DNA of 64,000 nt, taken from Pseudomonas sp. SDI. Lineage in GTDB: Bacteria > Pseudomonadota > Gammaproteobacteria > Pseudomonadales > Pseudomonadaceae. The stretch spans positions 62,001 through 126,000 of the forward strand of contig NZ_QETK01000002.1 of the NCBI RefSeq assembly GCF_003105155.1. The letters run 5' to 3'. Under the pieces are notes generated by a model. The model made no database searches. It saw only the letters and a list, made by a program, of their open reading frames with translations, and had not been told where the DNA came from. Each line of letters begins with the position of its first letter. Positions within the stretch are counted from its first letter, which is position 1. The position numbers were made by a program, and so were the translations under genes. Below, one piece after another: positions 9,961 through 19,509 of the stretch.

Positions 9961-11643
9961 TCATAGCTGCACCCCCAGCCGCAGCAACCAGACTTCCGGC
10001 TCCCGGGCAAAGTGTTCCGGGGTATGCAGGCTGCGTTGGTAATCGAGGTCCACGTGCACGGCCTTCCAACTCAGGTTCAGGCCGACGCTGGCAGCGCTCA
10101 GGCGCTGGCCCGGCACCCCGTGGTCGGCCTTGACCCAGCCATGGTCGAGGCCCAGGCGCGGAGTGATCTGCACGGGCACGTCGCTGCGCACGGGCAGGCG
10201 CAAGGTGTTGCGCCAGACGGCGCCACTGGCACCGGAAGCACTGTTGAGGCGATAGCCGCGCACGGCGGAATCGTCGGTGCCGAGCAGTTGCTCGATCGCG
10301 GGCAGCGGGTCGGCGCTGTATTGCAGGTTGAGCTGGCTCTGCCATTGCCAGGCCTGGTCGCCCAGTTGGCCGTTGCGCCATTGGTTGAGGCTGGCGCGGT
10401 ATTTATGGAACTGCGCTTTCGGCAGGTTGCTGACCACCCGCTGCGCATCGTCGTCAGCGCCAAACCAACGCAGGCCCTGGGCATAGTTGAGGTCGGCGCT
10501 CCACACCGCGCGGTCGAGCCAGAACAGGCTCAGCCCGGCTTCGGCGACGGTCAGGGTCGGGCTCTGAATCGCCAGCTGCGCGCCGCCCAGTTCGCTTTGC
10601 ACTGCCTTGTGCGCCAGTTGCAGGTTGGCACTGAGCTGATGGCGCTGGTCGCGCCACAGCACGCGGTCGGCGCGCACGCTGAGCTGATCGGTGATGCCGG
10701 TGCTCTGCAGGGTGACGCTGCTGAGTTTGAACGGCGCACGGTATTCGGCATGGCTGGCGAACAGGCTGTAGGTCCAGTAACCGTAAGGGATGGCGTAATA
10801 GAGGCTGGCGTTACGGCTGAAGCGCCCACTCTGGTTGAGCGTGTCGCTGGCACTCACGCTCAGCAGGTCATTGAGCTCCAGCGGGCTGTCGAGGCTCAGC
10901 GTGAGGGTGTCGCGGTCGCGCCCGGTGGCGGCGCTGCCGAGGTTGTCCAGGCCCAGGCCCAACGCCCAGCGCGACTGCCCGGCGCTGCGCGCGCGGAGGA
11001 TGATCCGCGAGGCGCCGGGCTGACTGCCGGGGGCGATGTCGGCACCCAAATCGACCGAGCGCAGGCGGTTCAACTGGTCCAGGCCCTGCTCCAGGTCACG
11101 CAGGTTGAGCGGCTTGCCGAGCATGCCGGGGAAGGCTCCGGCCAGCGACAGTGGCAAGCTCTGGTCGGCCAGTTCGATGGCTTCGAGGTAGCCTTCGTCG
11201 ACCAGGATATCCAGCGACTGCCCCGCTGCCGGCGCGCGGCTCAGGTACGGCCGGCTGGCGACGTAGCCGGCCTCGACGTAGAGCGCGGTGATGCTCGCCA
11301 GCAGGTGATTGATCTGGCCGACGCCCATGCAGGGCGCCAGCAGCGGCGTGATGCGTTCGTCGAGCTTGGCGCGGCCGATCAGGCTGACACCGCCGATACG
11401 GGTACCGCTGAGCGGCCAGCAGTGCTCGTCGGCGGCGACATTGGCGGGGATCGCCGGGGTGGCCGGCGCCGCGCCGAAGGCACCACGCTCAAGCTGGCGG
11501 CGCCGCTGCTCCAGTTGCAGTTGCTGCAGGTCGTGCTGTTGCTGCTGTTGCTGACGCAGCACCTCCTGACCCGGCGCAGCCGGCTCGGCAGCCTGAACAA
11601 CGGCGACGGATAAACTCAAAACAGAAACAACCCAACGCCGCAT
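9961..11643 (-). CDS. Two-partner secretion outer-membrane transporter (ShlB/FhaC/HecB family, TpsB)
   Basis: Outer-membrane beta-barrel that secretes TpsA. The 560-aa product has a signal peptide (cleavage probably after VVQA), a Gln-rich linker (QQQQQQHDLQQLQLEQ), POTRA domains (GVSLIGRAKLDERI onward; YVEAGYVASRPYL) and a C-terminal 16-strand-type barrel whose last strand ends in LRLGVQL. ATG 11643 has AAGGA six bases upstream. It precedes tpsA on the same strand with a 4-bp overlap to an alternative tpsA start, so the two are almost certainly one operon. The pair resembles HlpB/HlpA-type systems of pseudomonads. Confidence 0.93.
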   Translation of the reverse strand: MRRWVVSVLSLSVAVVQAAEPAAPGQEVLRQQQQQQHDLQQLQLEQRRRQLERGAFGAAPATPAIPANVAADEHCWPLSGTRIGGVSLIGRAKLDERITPLLAPCMGVGQINHLLASITALYVEAGYVASRPYLSRAPAAGQSLDILVDEGYLEAIELADQSLPLSLAGAFPGMLGKPLNLRDLEQGLDQLNRLRSVDLGADIAPGSQPGASRIILRARSAGQSRWALGLGLDNLGSAATGRDRDTLTLSLDSPLELNDLLSVSASDTLNQSGRFSRNASLYYAIPYGYWTYSLFASHAEYRAPFKLSSVTLQSTGITDQLSVRADRVLWRDQRHQLSANLQLAHKAVQSELGGAQLAIQSPTLTVAEAGLSLFWLDRAVWSADLNYAQGLRWFGADDDAQRVVSNLPKAQFHKYRASLNQWRNGQLGDQAWQWQSQLNLQYSADPLPAIEQLLGTDDSAVRGYRLNSASGASGAVWRNTLRLPVRSDVPVQITPRLGLDHGWVKADHGVPGQRLSAASVGLNLSWKAVHVDLDYQRSLHTPEHFAREPEVWLLRLGVQL

Positions 11644-11854
11644 GCACCATCCTTGCTTTCTTTAGGAACTTTCCTACATGAATGCAAGATCGGCCCCTTA
11701 TCGTTTAACTTTAACGATATAGCAGCACTGATATTTACTTGTATATGGGTTTGCCTGGGCGCTGGCGTTGTCAGCAGCGGATCATTACCACCCTCATCGT
11801 CGGCAAGGCCGGCGCCCCCAGAGGCCAGGCTTCACAGGGTGTTTATCCCTGTCG

Positions 11855-12244
11855 CTAGTAGAGGTCGATGTAATCGCTGCTCGGTTTCGGCCAATTGTTT
11901 TTCAGCACATTAAACACCTGCAGCACCCACCGCTCATCGGCGGCGGCCGCTTCGCCGACGCAACCGGAACCGGCGGCCCAGGTTTCCAGACGAAACAACA
12001 AGCCATCGATGTCGCGCCCACCGACCACCTGCGACAACCACGCCTCGCCGGCCCGATTGACCCGCAACTGGTTGTGCACGCGGCCGTCGGCGCTGGCCAG
12101 CAACTGGCGCACATGTTCCACGGTAAAGTGTTCGGGGTTGTTCAGATCGATGCGCACGTCGCGGCCCTGGCGGTGGAAAACACCGTTAGTTTGCCACGCC
12201 CCTGCGCTTATGCCTAAGTAGCAGTGCCCAAGCTCTACCGACAT
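11855..12244 (-). CDS. Hypothetical protein, 129 aa
   Basis: Starts MSVELGHCYLGISAGAWQTN and ends SDYIDLY. It is acidic, with no signal peptide or membrane segment. Composition and codon use fit a real Pseudomonas gene, and it is divergent from the gene at 12292. I recognise no domain. The start has only a weak ribosome site. Confidence 0.6.
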   Translation of the reverse strand: MSVELGHCYLGISAGAWQTNGVFHRQGRDVRIDLNNPEHFTVEHVRQLLASADGRVHNQLRVNRAGEAWLSQVVGGRDIDGLLFRLETWAAGSGCVGEAAAADERWVLQVFNVLKNNWPKPSSDYIDLY

Positions 12245-12291
12245 GATTAACTTGCAGTTGGCAGTTGCCGCGAAAACGACTCGAGACCGTC

Positions 12292-12486
12292 ATGACAACC
12301 CACCACATCGAAGCCGACATCAAGGTGAAATGGCCCGAAGGCCAGAGCGCCTACAGCCCCGGCACCCCGGAAGAGCTGATCCTTATCGCCGTCGACCTAC
12401 TGGTCAAGGACCTCGGCAGTGACGCCGCGCGCAACTTCGTCGAGCAGGTGTTCGAGCGCTACAAGGAGCACTCGACACCAGCCTGA
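12292..12486 (+). CDS. Small conserved-looking hypothetical protein, 64 aa
   Basis: MTTHHIEADIKVKWPEGQSA start; a soluble acidic protein with an amphipathic C-terminal half. ATG 12292 is chosen over an upstream in-frame TTG at 12265; the ribosome site is weak (GAGACC). It converges on the nucleoside hydrolase gene, five bases away. No known domain was recognised. Confidence 0.6.
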   Translation: MTTHHIEADIKVKWPEGQSAYSPGTPEELILIAVDLLVKDLGSDAARNFVEQVFERYKEHSTPA

Positions 12487-12491
12487 ATGGC

Positions 12492-13517
12492 TTACTTCAA
12501 GCGCGCCAGGCGGCTGCTGAGCAAGTCGAAGAAGCCCTGTGCATCGCCGTTTTCGATCCAGGTGACATTCGCCGGCTTCTCCAGCGTACCGTACCAGTCG
12601 GTAATGGTCTGACCGAAGGTCGGCCCTTCGCGGCTGTCGACCGCCATGTACACCGCGCGGCCACTGAACAACTGCGGCTTGAGCAGGTAGGCAATCACAC
12701 TGGCATCATGCACGGGGCCGCCGGGCAAGCCGTAGTGCTTCATGTCGGCCTGGACGTAGGCATTGAGAATATCCACCACCAGCCTGCTGGCCTGGTTGTT
12801 CAACGCGGCAATCTGCCGGAGCCGCGCCTCGCTGGTGAGCACCTTGTGGGTGACGTCCAGCGGCAGGTAGGTGAGTTTCACCCCGCTGTTGAGTACCACC
12901 TCAGCGGCCTGCGGATCGGCGAACAGGTTGAACTCGGCCACCGGGGTGATGTTCCCGCCGTTAAAGTGCGCGCCGCCCATCACCACCACTTCCTTGATGC
13001 CGTTGACGATCTCCGGGGCCTGGATCAGCGCCAGCGCCAAGTTGGTCTGCGGGCCGAGCATGGCCAGGGTGATGCTGTGCGGTTCGGCCTTGCTCAGCGT
13101 GTCGATCAGGTATTGCACGGCGTTGCCCTGGGCCAGGCCCTGCTTCGGTTCGTGCACCTTGATGCCCGGCAAGCCCTCCTCGCCATGAATGTTCGCCGCA
13201 TAGATCGGCATACGCAGCAGCGGCTTCGGTGCACCGGCATACACCGGCACGTCTTCGCGGCCGGCCCACTCGCGCGCCAGACGGGCGTTGCGCGAGGTCT
13301 TGTCGAGGCGCACGTTGCCGGCCACCGTGGTGATCGCGCGAATCTTCAGTTCCTCCGGCGAGGCCAGGGCGAACAACAACGCGACGACATCGTCGGCACC
13401 CGGGTCCGTGTCAATGATCAGCTCACGGGGGGCGGCCTGGGCCATGGCGGCAGTCAGAGCAGACATCAGCAGTACACCTCGCAGCAAACGTTTGGCTTTT
13501 CCGGCAAGAACAGACAT
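12492..13517 (-). CDS. Periplasmic nucleoside hydrolase (IunH/CU-NH family)
   Basis: Hydrolyses ribonucleosides to base plus ribose. From ATG 13517 (GGAG seven bases upstream) the product is 341 aa with a signal peptide (MSALTAAMAQAA). The signature DTDPGADDVVALLFAL carries the calcium-binding aspartates, and VMGGAHFNGGNITPVAEFN is the second family block. It follows rbsD by 31 bp as the last gene of the ribose operon. Releasing ribose from nucleosides in the periplasm would feed the RbsABC importer. Confidence 0.92.
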   Translation of the reverse strand: MSVLAGKAKRLLRGVLLMSALTAAMAQAAPRELIIDTDPGADDVVALLFALASPEELKIRAITTVAGNVRLDKTSRNARLAREWAGREDVPVYAGAPKPLLRMPIYAANIHGEEGLPGIKVHEPKQGLAQGNAVQYLIDTLSKAEPHSITLAMLGPQTNLALALIQAPEIVNGIKEVVVMGGAHFNGGNITPVAEFNLFADPQAAEVVLNSGVKLTYLPLDVTHKVLTSEARLRQIAALNNQASRLVVDILNAYVQADMKHYGLPGGPVHDASVIAYLLKPQLFSGRAVYMAVDSREGPTFGQTITDWYGTLEKPANVTWIENGDAQGFFDLLSSRLARLK

Positions 13518-13548
13518 TGGGCACTCCATGTGCAGGTAGGAAGCTTGG

Positions 13549-13953
13549 CTAGAAGGTGACCCCGGCAACCAGGGCAATGTTACTGTAAGGCTGGCACTCG
13601 CCAGTGCGGACGATGGCTTTGGCCCAGCGGCTGAGCTGCTTGAATTCTTCATGGCTCATCAGCTTGCGCGTGCCCAGCTCGCCACTGGCGTGCAGTTGCT
13701 GGATCAGCGGCAGCCCGCCGGGTGCATGCCGCAGGGTTTCTTCGGCCAGCACATGGCTCTCCACCTGCATCTCGGCCAGTACCGTGCGCAAGGTGCAGGC
13801 AAAGTCTGGGACGCCCTGGGTCAGCGCCAGATCGATCAGCTCGACGCCACTGGGCACCGGCAAGCCGGCGTCGCCGATCAGCAGGATGTCGCCGTGCCCG
13901 AGCGAGGCAATCAGCCGCGACAGGGCGATATTGAGCAGCGGAGTCTTCTTCAT
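13549..13953 (-). CDS. rbsD: D-ribose pyranase
   Basis: Converts beta-D-ribopyranose to the furanose form that ribokinase uses. At 134 aa it is the usual length; the conserved [16 protein letters not shown] segment carries the catalytic His and Asp, and [12 protein letters not shown] ends the protein. Its ATG overlaps the rbsK stop by four bases, indicating translational coupling. Confidence 0.96.
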   Translation of the reverse strand: MKKTPLLNIALSRLIASLGHGDILLIGDAGLPVPSGVELIDLALTQGVPDFACTLRTVLAEMQVESHVLAEETLRHAPGGLPLIQQLHASGELGTRKLMSHEEFKQLSRWAKAIVRTGECQPYSNIALVAGVTF

Positions 13954-14870
13954 CGGGTCACCACAGCCTGCACTTCATGCAAATACGGAATCGATGGCTG
14001 CGCGCCCTCACGGGTCACCGAAATCGCCGCCGCGCGCTGACCGAAGGCAATCGCCGCGCGCAGGTCTTCGCCCCGAGCCAGCGCCGCAGCAAAGCCGCCG
14101 ACAAAGGTGTCGCCGGCTGCCGTGGTGTCCAGTGGCTGCACCACGGGTGCCGGGAAATGCTCGAAACCCTTGCCAGCGGCAAACACTGCACCCTGCGCGC
14201 CGAGGGTGACAATCACCTTGCCGACGCCCAGCCCGAGCAAACGGGTGGCGGCCACCTTGGCGGTTTGCAGGTCGTTGACCGGCAGGCCGGTCAAGGCCGC
14301 CGCTTCGCTTTCATTGGGAATCAGGTAGTCGATGGCGGCATACCACTCGGCCGGCAGCGGCCCGGTAGCGGGTGCCGGGTTGAGGATCACGGTTTTGCCC
14401 AGCGCACGCCCGCGCGCCAGGGTGTAGGCGACGGTATCGGTCGGCACTTCCAACTGGCAGACGATCACCTGTGCCTGCTGCAGCAAGGCATCGAAACGTT
14501 GCACCGAAGCAGGCGTCAGCTGGCCGTTACCACCGGCAACGATGACGATGGCGTTCTGACTGCTGGCGTCGACCACAATCAGCGCCACGCCGCTGGAAAC
14601 CCCAGAGGCACTGTCCACCGCCTGGCAATCGATGCCTTCGTCGAGCAACGCCTGGCGCAACTGCTGGCCATAGGCGTCGGCGCCGACACAACCAATCATT
14701 GCCACCTGCGCGCCAAGCCGCGCCGCCGCCACCGCCTGATTGGCGCCCTTGCCGCCCGGCACGGTGAAGAACGACTCGCCGGCCAGGGTCTCGCCGGCCT
14801 GCGGCAGGCGCTGCGCGCGGGTCACCAGGTCCATGTTGAGACTGCCCACCACCACTACGTTCGCGTGCAT
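13950..14870 (-). CDS. rbsK: Ribokinase
   Basis: Phosphorylates ribose to ribose-5-phosphate in the cytoplasm. The 306-aa PfkB-family protein has GSLNMDLV at the start, the substrate motif [16 protein letters not shown], and the C-terminal [17 protein letters not shown] with the catalytic Asp and anion hole. It lies 12 bp after rbsR and overlaps rbsD. Confidence 0.97.
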   Translation of the reverse strand: MHANVVVVGSLNMDLVTRAQRLPQAGETLAGESFFTVPGGKGANQAVAAARLGAQVAMIGCVGADAYGQQLRQALLDEGIDCQAVDSASGVSSGVALIVVDASSQNAIVIVAGGNGQLTPASVQRFDALLQQAQVIVCQLEVPTDTVAYTLARGRALGKTVILNPAPATGPLPAEWYAAIDYLIPNESEAAALTGLPVNDLQTAKVAATRLLGLGVGKVIVTLGAQGAVFAAGKGFEHFPAPVVQPLDTTAAGDTFVGGFAAALARGEDLRAAIAFGQRAAAISVTREGAQPSIPYLHEVQAVVTR

Positions 14871-14882
14871 GCTTGCCCCGTC

Positions 14883-15905
14883 TCAGCGGTAATCATTGAA
14901 GAACTCCGGGCGCGGCCCGGTCGACTCGCGCAACACAATGCTCGGCGCGACGATGCGCTGCTCAGTGCCACTGCGTACCGGCTCGGTAATACGCCGCAGC
15001 AGCAGTTCGGCGGCGCGCTCGCCCAGCTCGCGGATCGACTGGCCGACCGTGGTCAGCGCCGGGTACACGTACTGGCTCATCTGGATATCGTCGAAGCCGA
15101 TCACCGACAGCTCGCCCGGCACGCAGATATTACGCTCGGCGGCGGCACGCAGCACGCCGATGCCGATCATGTCGTTGGCAGCGAAAATTGCCGTCGGCCG
15201 GTTATCGCCGAGCAACTGCGCCGCCGCGCCATAACCGCCCAGGCTGGTGAAATCGCTGTCGACCACACGCCCCTCGGGCAGGCTTACCCCAGCTTCGCTC
15301 AGCGCCCGCTGAAAACCGGCCAGGCGCATCTTTGCCACGCAAGTGGTGGCCGGGCCGTTGATGCAGGCAATGTCGCGGTGCCCCAACTCCAGCAAGTGCC
15401 GGGTCGCAAGATAGGCGCCCTGCTCGTGGTCGATACACACCAGGTCCGCCTCCACGCCGGGCAGCGCACGGTCGACGATGACCATCGGCGTACGTACCAT
15501 GGCCAGGCTCTCGGCCAGGTCGCCGTCTTCGCCGACCGAGGCGACGATCAGGCCGTCGATGCGTTTCTCCAGCAGCACCCGCAGGTAGCTGCGCTGCTTT
15601 TTCGGATTGTCGTCGGAGTTGCACAGGATCACGCAGTAGCCGTTACGCTCGCAGCTGTCCTCGATGCCCCGCGCCAGCTCGGCGAAATACGGGTTGACGC
15701 TGTTCGGTACCAGCAGGCCGATGGTCGCAGTGCTGCGTGCCTTGAGCGAACGCGCTACCGCGCTGGGCACGTAGTCCAGCTCGGCGATTGCCGCTTCGAC
15801 TTTCAGCCGCACCGGTTCGCTGACCGGGCGGGTCTTGTTCAGCACATGCGACACCGTGGTATAGGAAATCCCCGCCAGCGCCGCTACATCTTTGATGGTT
15901 GCCAT
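14883..15905 (-). CDS. rbsR: Ribose operon repressor, LacI family
   Basis: 340-aa LacI/GalR regulator with an N-terminal helix-turn-helix (ATIKDVAALAGISYTTVSHV) and a hinge followed by a periplasmic-binding-protein-like effector domain (SLKARSTATIGLLVPNSVNP; CVIGFDD-type segment near the end). It is encoded inside the operon, three bases after rbsC. The perfect palindrome at 19489-19502, just after the rbsB promoter, is the expected operator, so autorepression relieved by ribose is inferred. Confidence 0.95.
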   Translation of the reverse strand: MATIKDVAALAGISYTTVSHVLNKTRPVSEPVRLKVEAAIAELDYVPSAVARSLKARSTATIGLLVPNSVNPYFAELARGIEDSCERNGYCVILCNSDDNPKKQRSYLRVLLEKRIDGLIVASVGEDGDLAESLAMVRTPMVIVDRALPGVEADLVCIDHEQGAYLATRHLLELGHRDIACINGPATTCVAKMRLAGFQRALSEAGVSLPEGRVVDSDFTSLGGYGAAAQLLGDNRPTAIFAANDMIGIGVLRAAAERNICVPGELSVIGFDDIQMSQYVYPALTTVGQSIRELGERAAELLLRRITEPVRSGTEQRIVAPSIVLRESTGPRPEFFNDYR

Positions 15906-15908
15906 TGT

Positions 15909-16901
15909 TCAGTTCCGCCGACGGCCACGCCGGCTCCGATAAGTGTCAAGAACCACGGCGATCACGATGACCGCCCCGGTGATAATGCGTTTGGTCGGCT
16001 CGGACGCGCCGATCTGCGCCAACCCTGCCGCCAGCACGGAAATGATCAGGACGCCGAAGAAGGTGCTGATCACCGAGCCGCGCCCGCCCATCAGGCTGGT
16101 GCCACCGATCACCACGGCAGCGATCACCTGCAACTCAAGGCCGGAGCCGGCGTTCGGGTCGGCGGCCTCCAGCCGGGAAATCTGGAACAGCGCCGCCAGC
16201 CCGGCGAGCAGGCCCATCAGCGAGAACACCAGGATCTTGTACGGACGCGGGTCGATACCGGCCAGGCGCACGGCTTCTTCGTTAGTGCCGATGCCAATCA
16301 GGTAGCGACCGAACACAGTGCGGGTCAGCACCAGTTGGGCAACGATGATCACCAGCAAGGCGATGATGAACGCTGGCGCCACGCCGAACGCCAGCGGGTT
16401 GGACAGCCAGGCGAAGGCATCGCCGATGTAGGCGGTGCGCGAGTCGGTCATCTGGTAGGCCACGCCACGGGCCATTTCCAGTACGCCGAGCGAAACGATG
16501 AACGACGGGATGCGCCAGGCCACGGTGATCGAGCCAGTGATGGTTCCGGCCAGCGCCGCACAGCCCATGCCGAGCAAGGCCGCCGGCAGCACGCTCCAAC
16601 CCCAGCCGAGCATCGCTACGCTGACCGCCGCCGCGGCCAGCGCCAACACCGAGCCAACCGACAGGTCGATACCGCCGATGATCAGCACTAAGGTCATGCC
16701 GACCGCCAGCACCATCAGGTCGGGAATCTGGTTGGCCAGGGTGCTGAAGGTCGCGTACGAGAGGAAATGCTCGCTCAGCAGCGAGAACAGCACCACCATC
16801 GCCAGCAGTGCACCGGCCAGGCCCAGGTAGGTACCCAGGCCAAGGTAGTTGCCGCCACGTTTGCCGGTGATTACCGGCGTGTCCAGTTCAGGCGTTTTCA
16901 T
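15909..16901 (-). CDS. rbsC: Ribose ABC transporter permease
   Basis: 330-aa inner-membrane permease of the BPD_transp_2/AraH-RbsC type with about eight to ten hydrophobic segments, conserved GGIDLSVGSVLALAAA and VIGGTSLMGGRGSV motifs, and a basic C-terminus. Its ATG overlaps the rbsA stop by four bases. It works with RbsA and RbsB to import D-ribose. Confidence 0.96.
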   Translation of the reverse strand: MKTPELDTPVITGKRGGNYLGLGTYLGLAGALLAMVVLFSLLSEHFLSYATFSTLANQIPDLMVLAVGMTLVLIIGGIDLSVGSVLALAAAAVSVAMLGWGWSVLPAALLGMGCAALAGTITGSITVAWRIPSFIVSLGVLEMARGVAYQMTDSRTAYIGDAFAWLSNPLAFGVAPAFIIALLVIIVAQLVLTRTVFGRYLIGIGTNEEAVRLAGIDPRPYKILVFSLMGLLAGLAALFQISRLEAADPNAGSGLELQVIAAVVIGGTSLMGGRGSVISTFFGVLIISVLAAGLAQIGASEPTKRIITGAVIVIAVVLDTYRSRRGRRRN

Positions 16902-18448
16902 ACAGGGTTCCTGGGTGCTGCTTCATGCAGCAACGCATCACGTTTCTGGTAGCCGGCAAATGCGGCGGCCAATAGTTGGTCCTGGGTCCAGTGTTCGCGC
17001 TCGAAGGTGTCGATCAGGCACCCGGCCGACAGCACGCCGATACGGTCGCAGATCAACATCAGTTCGCGCAGGTCGCTGGACACCACCACCAGCGCCCTGC
17101 CCTGGCGCGCCAGCTCGGCCAGCAGGCCGTAGATATCGAACTTGGCGCCGACGTCGATGCCACGGGTCGGCTCGTCGAACAACAGCACCTGACAGTCACG
17201 CTCCAGCCAGCGGCCGATCACCACCTTCTGCTGGTTGCCACCGGACAGCTCGCCAACCAGTTGCTCGGGGCCGGAGCTGCGAATGCGCATGGCCGCGATC
17301 TGGCGCTGGGCCAGCGCTCGCTCAGCGCCGGCATCGAGCACCCCGGCGCGGGTGATCGCTGGCATGTTGCCCAGGGCGAGGTTGGCGCTGATCGACTGCG
17401 ACAGCAGCAGGCCTTCGCCCTTGCGGTCTTCGGTGATCAGGGCGATGCCGTTGCGTACCGCTGCCACGGGTGAGTCGACGCAGACCTGGCGCAGTGGCGA
17501 ACCCAGTTCCAGGCTGCCGCTGTCGGCCACATCGGCGCCGTAGATCAAGCGCAGCAGCTCGGTGCGCCCGGCGCCGATCAGCCCGGAAATGCCGAAGATC
17601 TCGCCGCTACGCACTTCGAACGACACATCGCGCACCTTGTCGGCGCGGCTCAGGCCATTAACCCGCAGGATCGGCGCACCGATCTCACGGCGGCCCAGGT
17701 CGATGTGCTCGCCCAGTTCGCGGCCGACCATCAGGTTCACCAGCTGTTCGCTGCTGTAGCGGCTCATCGGTTCGACGCAGACCAGCTTGCCATCGCGCAG
17801 CACGGCGATACGCTGGGCAATGCGCTTGAGCTCTTCCAGGCGGTGGGAGATGTAAATGATGGCCACACCGCGCTGCCGCAGGCGTTCGATCTGGGTAAAC
17901 AGCAATTCGACTTCGCGTGCGCTGAGCATCGCGGTCGGTTCGTCAAGGATCAGCACATGGCAATCGCCGATCAGGTTACGGGCGATCTCGACCATCTGTT
18001 GGTGACCGATGCCCAGTTCGCCCACTGGCGTGTCGGGGTCGATCGCTTCCAGGCCGACCTGCGCCATCGCTGCCTGGGCCAGCTGACGCAGGCGCTTACG
18101 GCTGATCCAGCCGGCACGGCTGGGCAGGTTGTCGAGGAACAGGTTCTCGGCCACGGTCAGGGTCGGCAGCAGGTTCAGTTCCTGCATCACCATGCGTACG
18201 CCCAGGCGTTCGGCGCCGCTGCGGCTGCCGGGCTGGTAGGCGGCGCCCTTGAAGTGCATCTGGCCAGTGCTCGGCAACTCCAGGCCACCGATGATTTTCG
18301 ACAAGGTGCTTTTACCCGCACCGTTCTCGCCGGTCAGGGCCAGCACCTGGCCACGCAACAGGCTCAGGTCGATGTCGCCGAGCACCGGCTGTGTATAGGT
18401 CTTGCCAATCCCGCTGACCGACAGCACCACGTCCGCAGTGGCTGACAT
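16898..18448 (-). CDS. rbsA: Ribose ABC transporter ATP-binding protein
   Basis: 516-aa tandem ABC ATPase. The first domain has Walker A GENGAGKST and the signature region GIGHQQMVEIARNL. The second has the degenerate Walker A GLIGAGRTE that is normal for RbsA, and signature LSGGNQQKVVIGRWL with Walker B VLLFDEPTRG. ATG 18448 has AGGAG nine bases upstream; earlier in-frame codons run into the rbsB end. It lies between rbsB and rbsC. Confidence 0.96.
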   Translation of the reverse strand: MSATADVVLSVSGIGKTYTQPVLGDIDLSLLRGQVLALTGENGAGKSTLSKIIGGLELPSTGQMHFKGAAYQPGSRSGAERLGVRMVMQELNLLPTLTVAENLFLDNLPSRAGWISRKRLRQLAQAAMAQVGLEAIDPDTPVGELGIGHQQMVEIARNLIGDCHVLILDEPTAMLSAREVELLFTQIERLRQRGVAIIYISHRLEELKRIAQRIAVLRDGKLVCVEPMSRYSSEQLVNLMVGRELGEHIDLGRREIGAPILRVNGLSRADKVRDVSFEVRSGEIFGISGLIGAGRTELLRLIYGADVADSGSLELGSPLRQVCVDSPVAAVRNGIALITEDRKGEGLLLSQSISANLALGNMPAITRAGVLDAGAERALAQRQIAAMRIRSSGPEQLVGELSGGNQQKVVIGRWLERDCQVLLFDEPTRGIDVGAKFDIYGLLAELARQGRALVVVSSDLRELMLICDRIGVLSAGCLIDTFEREHWTQDQLLAAAFAGYQKRDALLHEAAPRNPV

Positions 18449-18497
18449 AACTCGTTCTCCTGGCGCCTGCCGCAACCGGCAGGCGACCGACAGCTGA

Positions 18498-19454
18498 CTA
18501 CGGTTTAGTGACCAGTTCGACCGGGGTCTGGATGACGTTGTCGGCATCGGCGCCGGAGGCTTCGCCCTTGAGCACCTTCAGCGCGGCGTCGATGCCGTAC
18601 ACCGCCTGCTTATCGGCGAACTGTTCGGCGCTGGCGAGTACGCGGCCGTCCTTGAGCATCGGCGCGATGGCCTTGATGTTGTCGTAGCCGACCACCTGGA
18701 CCTGGCCAGCCTTGCCGGCGGCACGTACCGCCGACACCGCGCCGAGGGCCATGCTGTCGTTGCCGGCGAGCAGGGCCTTGAGGTCCGGGTATTCGTTGAG
18801 CATGGCTGCGGCGACAGCGTTGCCTTTGTCGATTTCCCAGTTGCCCGATTGCACCGAGACGATCTTCATCTGCGCCGCTTCCATCGCATCCTTGAAGCCG
18901 AGGGTGCGCTGCTGGGCATTGGTCGTGGTTGGCACGCCTTCGATGATGCCAACCTGATCGCCCGCCTTCAGCTTGCCCGCCAGGTAGTCGCCGACCAGAC
19001 GCGCGCCCTTGCGGTTGTCGGGGCCAACGAAGGGCACACTGAGGTTTTTGCTCTTGAGCACAGCAGGATCGAGGCGGTTGTCGATGTTGATTACGGTGAT
19101 GCCGGCATCGACGGCCTTCTTGATCACCGGCACCAGAGCCTTGGAGTCGGCCGGGGCGATCACCAGCGCGTTGACCCGCGAGACGATCATCTGCTCGACG
19201 ATGCGGATCTGGCTGCTGGTGTCGGACTCATCCTTGATGCCGTTGGAGACCAGCTCGAACGTGTCCGGGTTGGCGCTCTGGTAAGCCTTGGCGCCGTCTT
19301 CCATCTTCAGGAAAAATTCGTTGGCCAGCGACTTCATCACCAGCGCCACTTTCGGCTTGGCGTCGTCGGCATGGGCGAGGTTGAACGGCAGCGCGGTAGA
19401 CAGCGAAGCGAGCATGGCAACAGCCAGCACGCGTCCAGCAAAGGGCAACGTCAT
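18498..19454 (-). CDS. rbsB: Ribose ABC transporter periplasmic binding protein
   Basis: 318-aa type I periplasmic binding protein. The signal peptide runs from MTLPFAGRVLAVAMLASLST to a cleavage after AHA; the mature part has KVALVMKSLANEFFLKMEDG, IDNRLDP and VGYDNIKAIAP segments of the ribose-binding family. ATG 19454 has GGAG about eight bases upstream. As first gene of rbsBACRKD-nucleoside hydrolase, it follows the operator and a good sigma70 promoter. Confidence 0.96.
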   Translation of the reverse strand: MTLPFAGRVLAVAMLASLSTALPFNLAHADDAKPKVALVMKSLANEFFLKMEDGAKAYQSANPDTFELVSNGIKDESDTSSQIRIVEQMIVSRVNALVIAPADSKALVPVIKKAVDAGITVINIDNRLDPAVLKSKNLSVPFVGPDNRKGARLVGDYLAGKLKAGDQVGIIEGVPTTTNAQQRTLGFKDAMEAAQMKIVSVQSGNWEIDKGNAVAAAMLNEYPDLKALLAGNDSMALGAVSAVRAAGKAGQVQVVGYDNIKAIAPMLKDGRVLASAEQFADKQAVYGIDAALKVLKGEASGADADNVIQTPVELVTKP

Positions 19455-19488
19455 GGGTCTACTCCGGATCTTATGATTTTTGTCGGGT

Positions 19489-19502
19489 CGCAAACGTTTG
19501 CG
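19489..19502 (-). promoter_or_regulatory. RbsR operator (perfect LacI-type palindrome)
   Basis: CGCAAACGTTTGCG is a perfect 14-bp palindrome with the central CG typical of LacI/GalR operators. It lies immediately downstream of the rbsB -10 box, covering the expected transcription start, so a bound repressor would block initiation. Confidence 0.85.
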
Positions 19503-19509
19503 TTTGATC

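Noticed and set aside
11797..11825. A REP-like GGCAAGGCCGGC stretch
   Set aside because: It has the inner core of the P. putida REP but lacks the GTGGGAGC/GCTCCCAC arms; at most it is a decayed copy.
13977..16691. A 904-codon open frame antisense to rbsK, rbsR and rbsC
   Set aside because: It crosses three well-supported genes, has no plausible domain, and is rich in His, Arg, Gln and Ala as expected of an antisense shadow.
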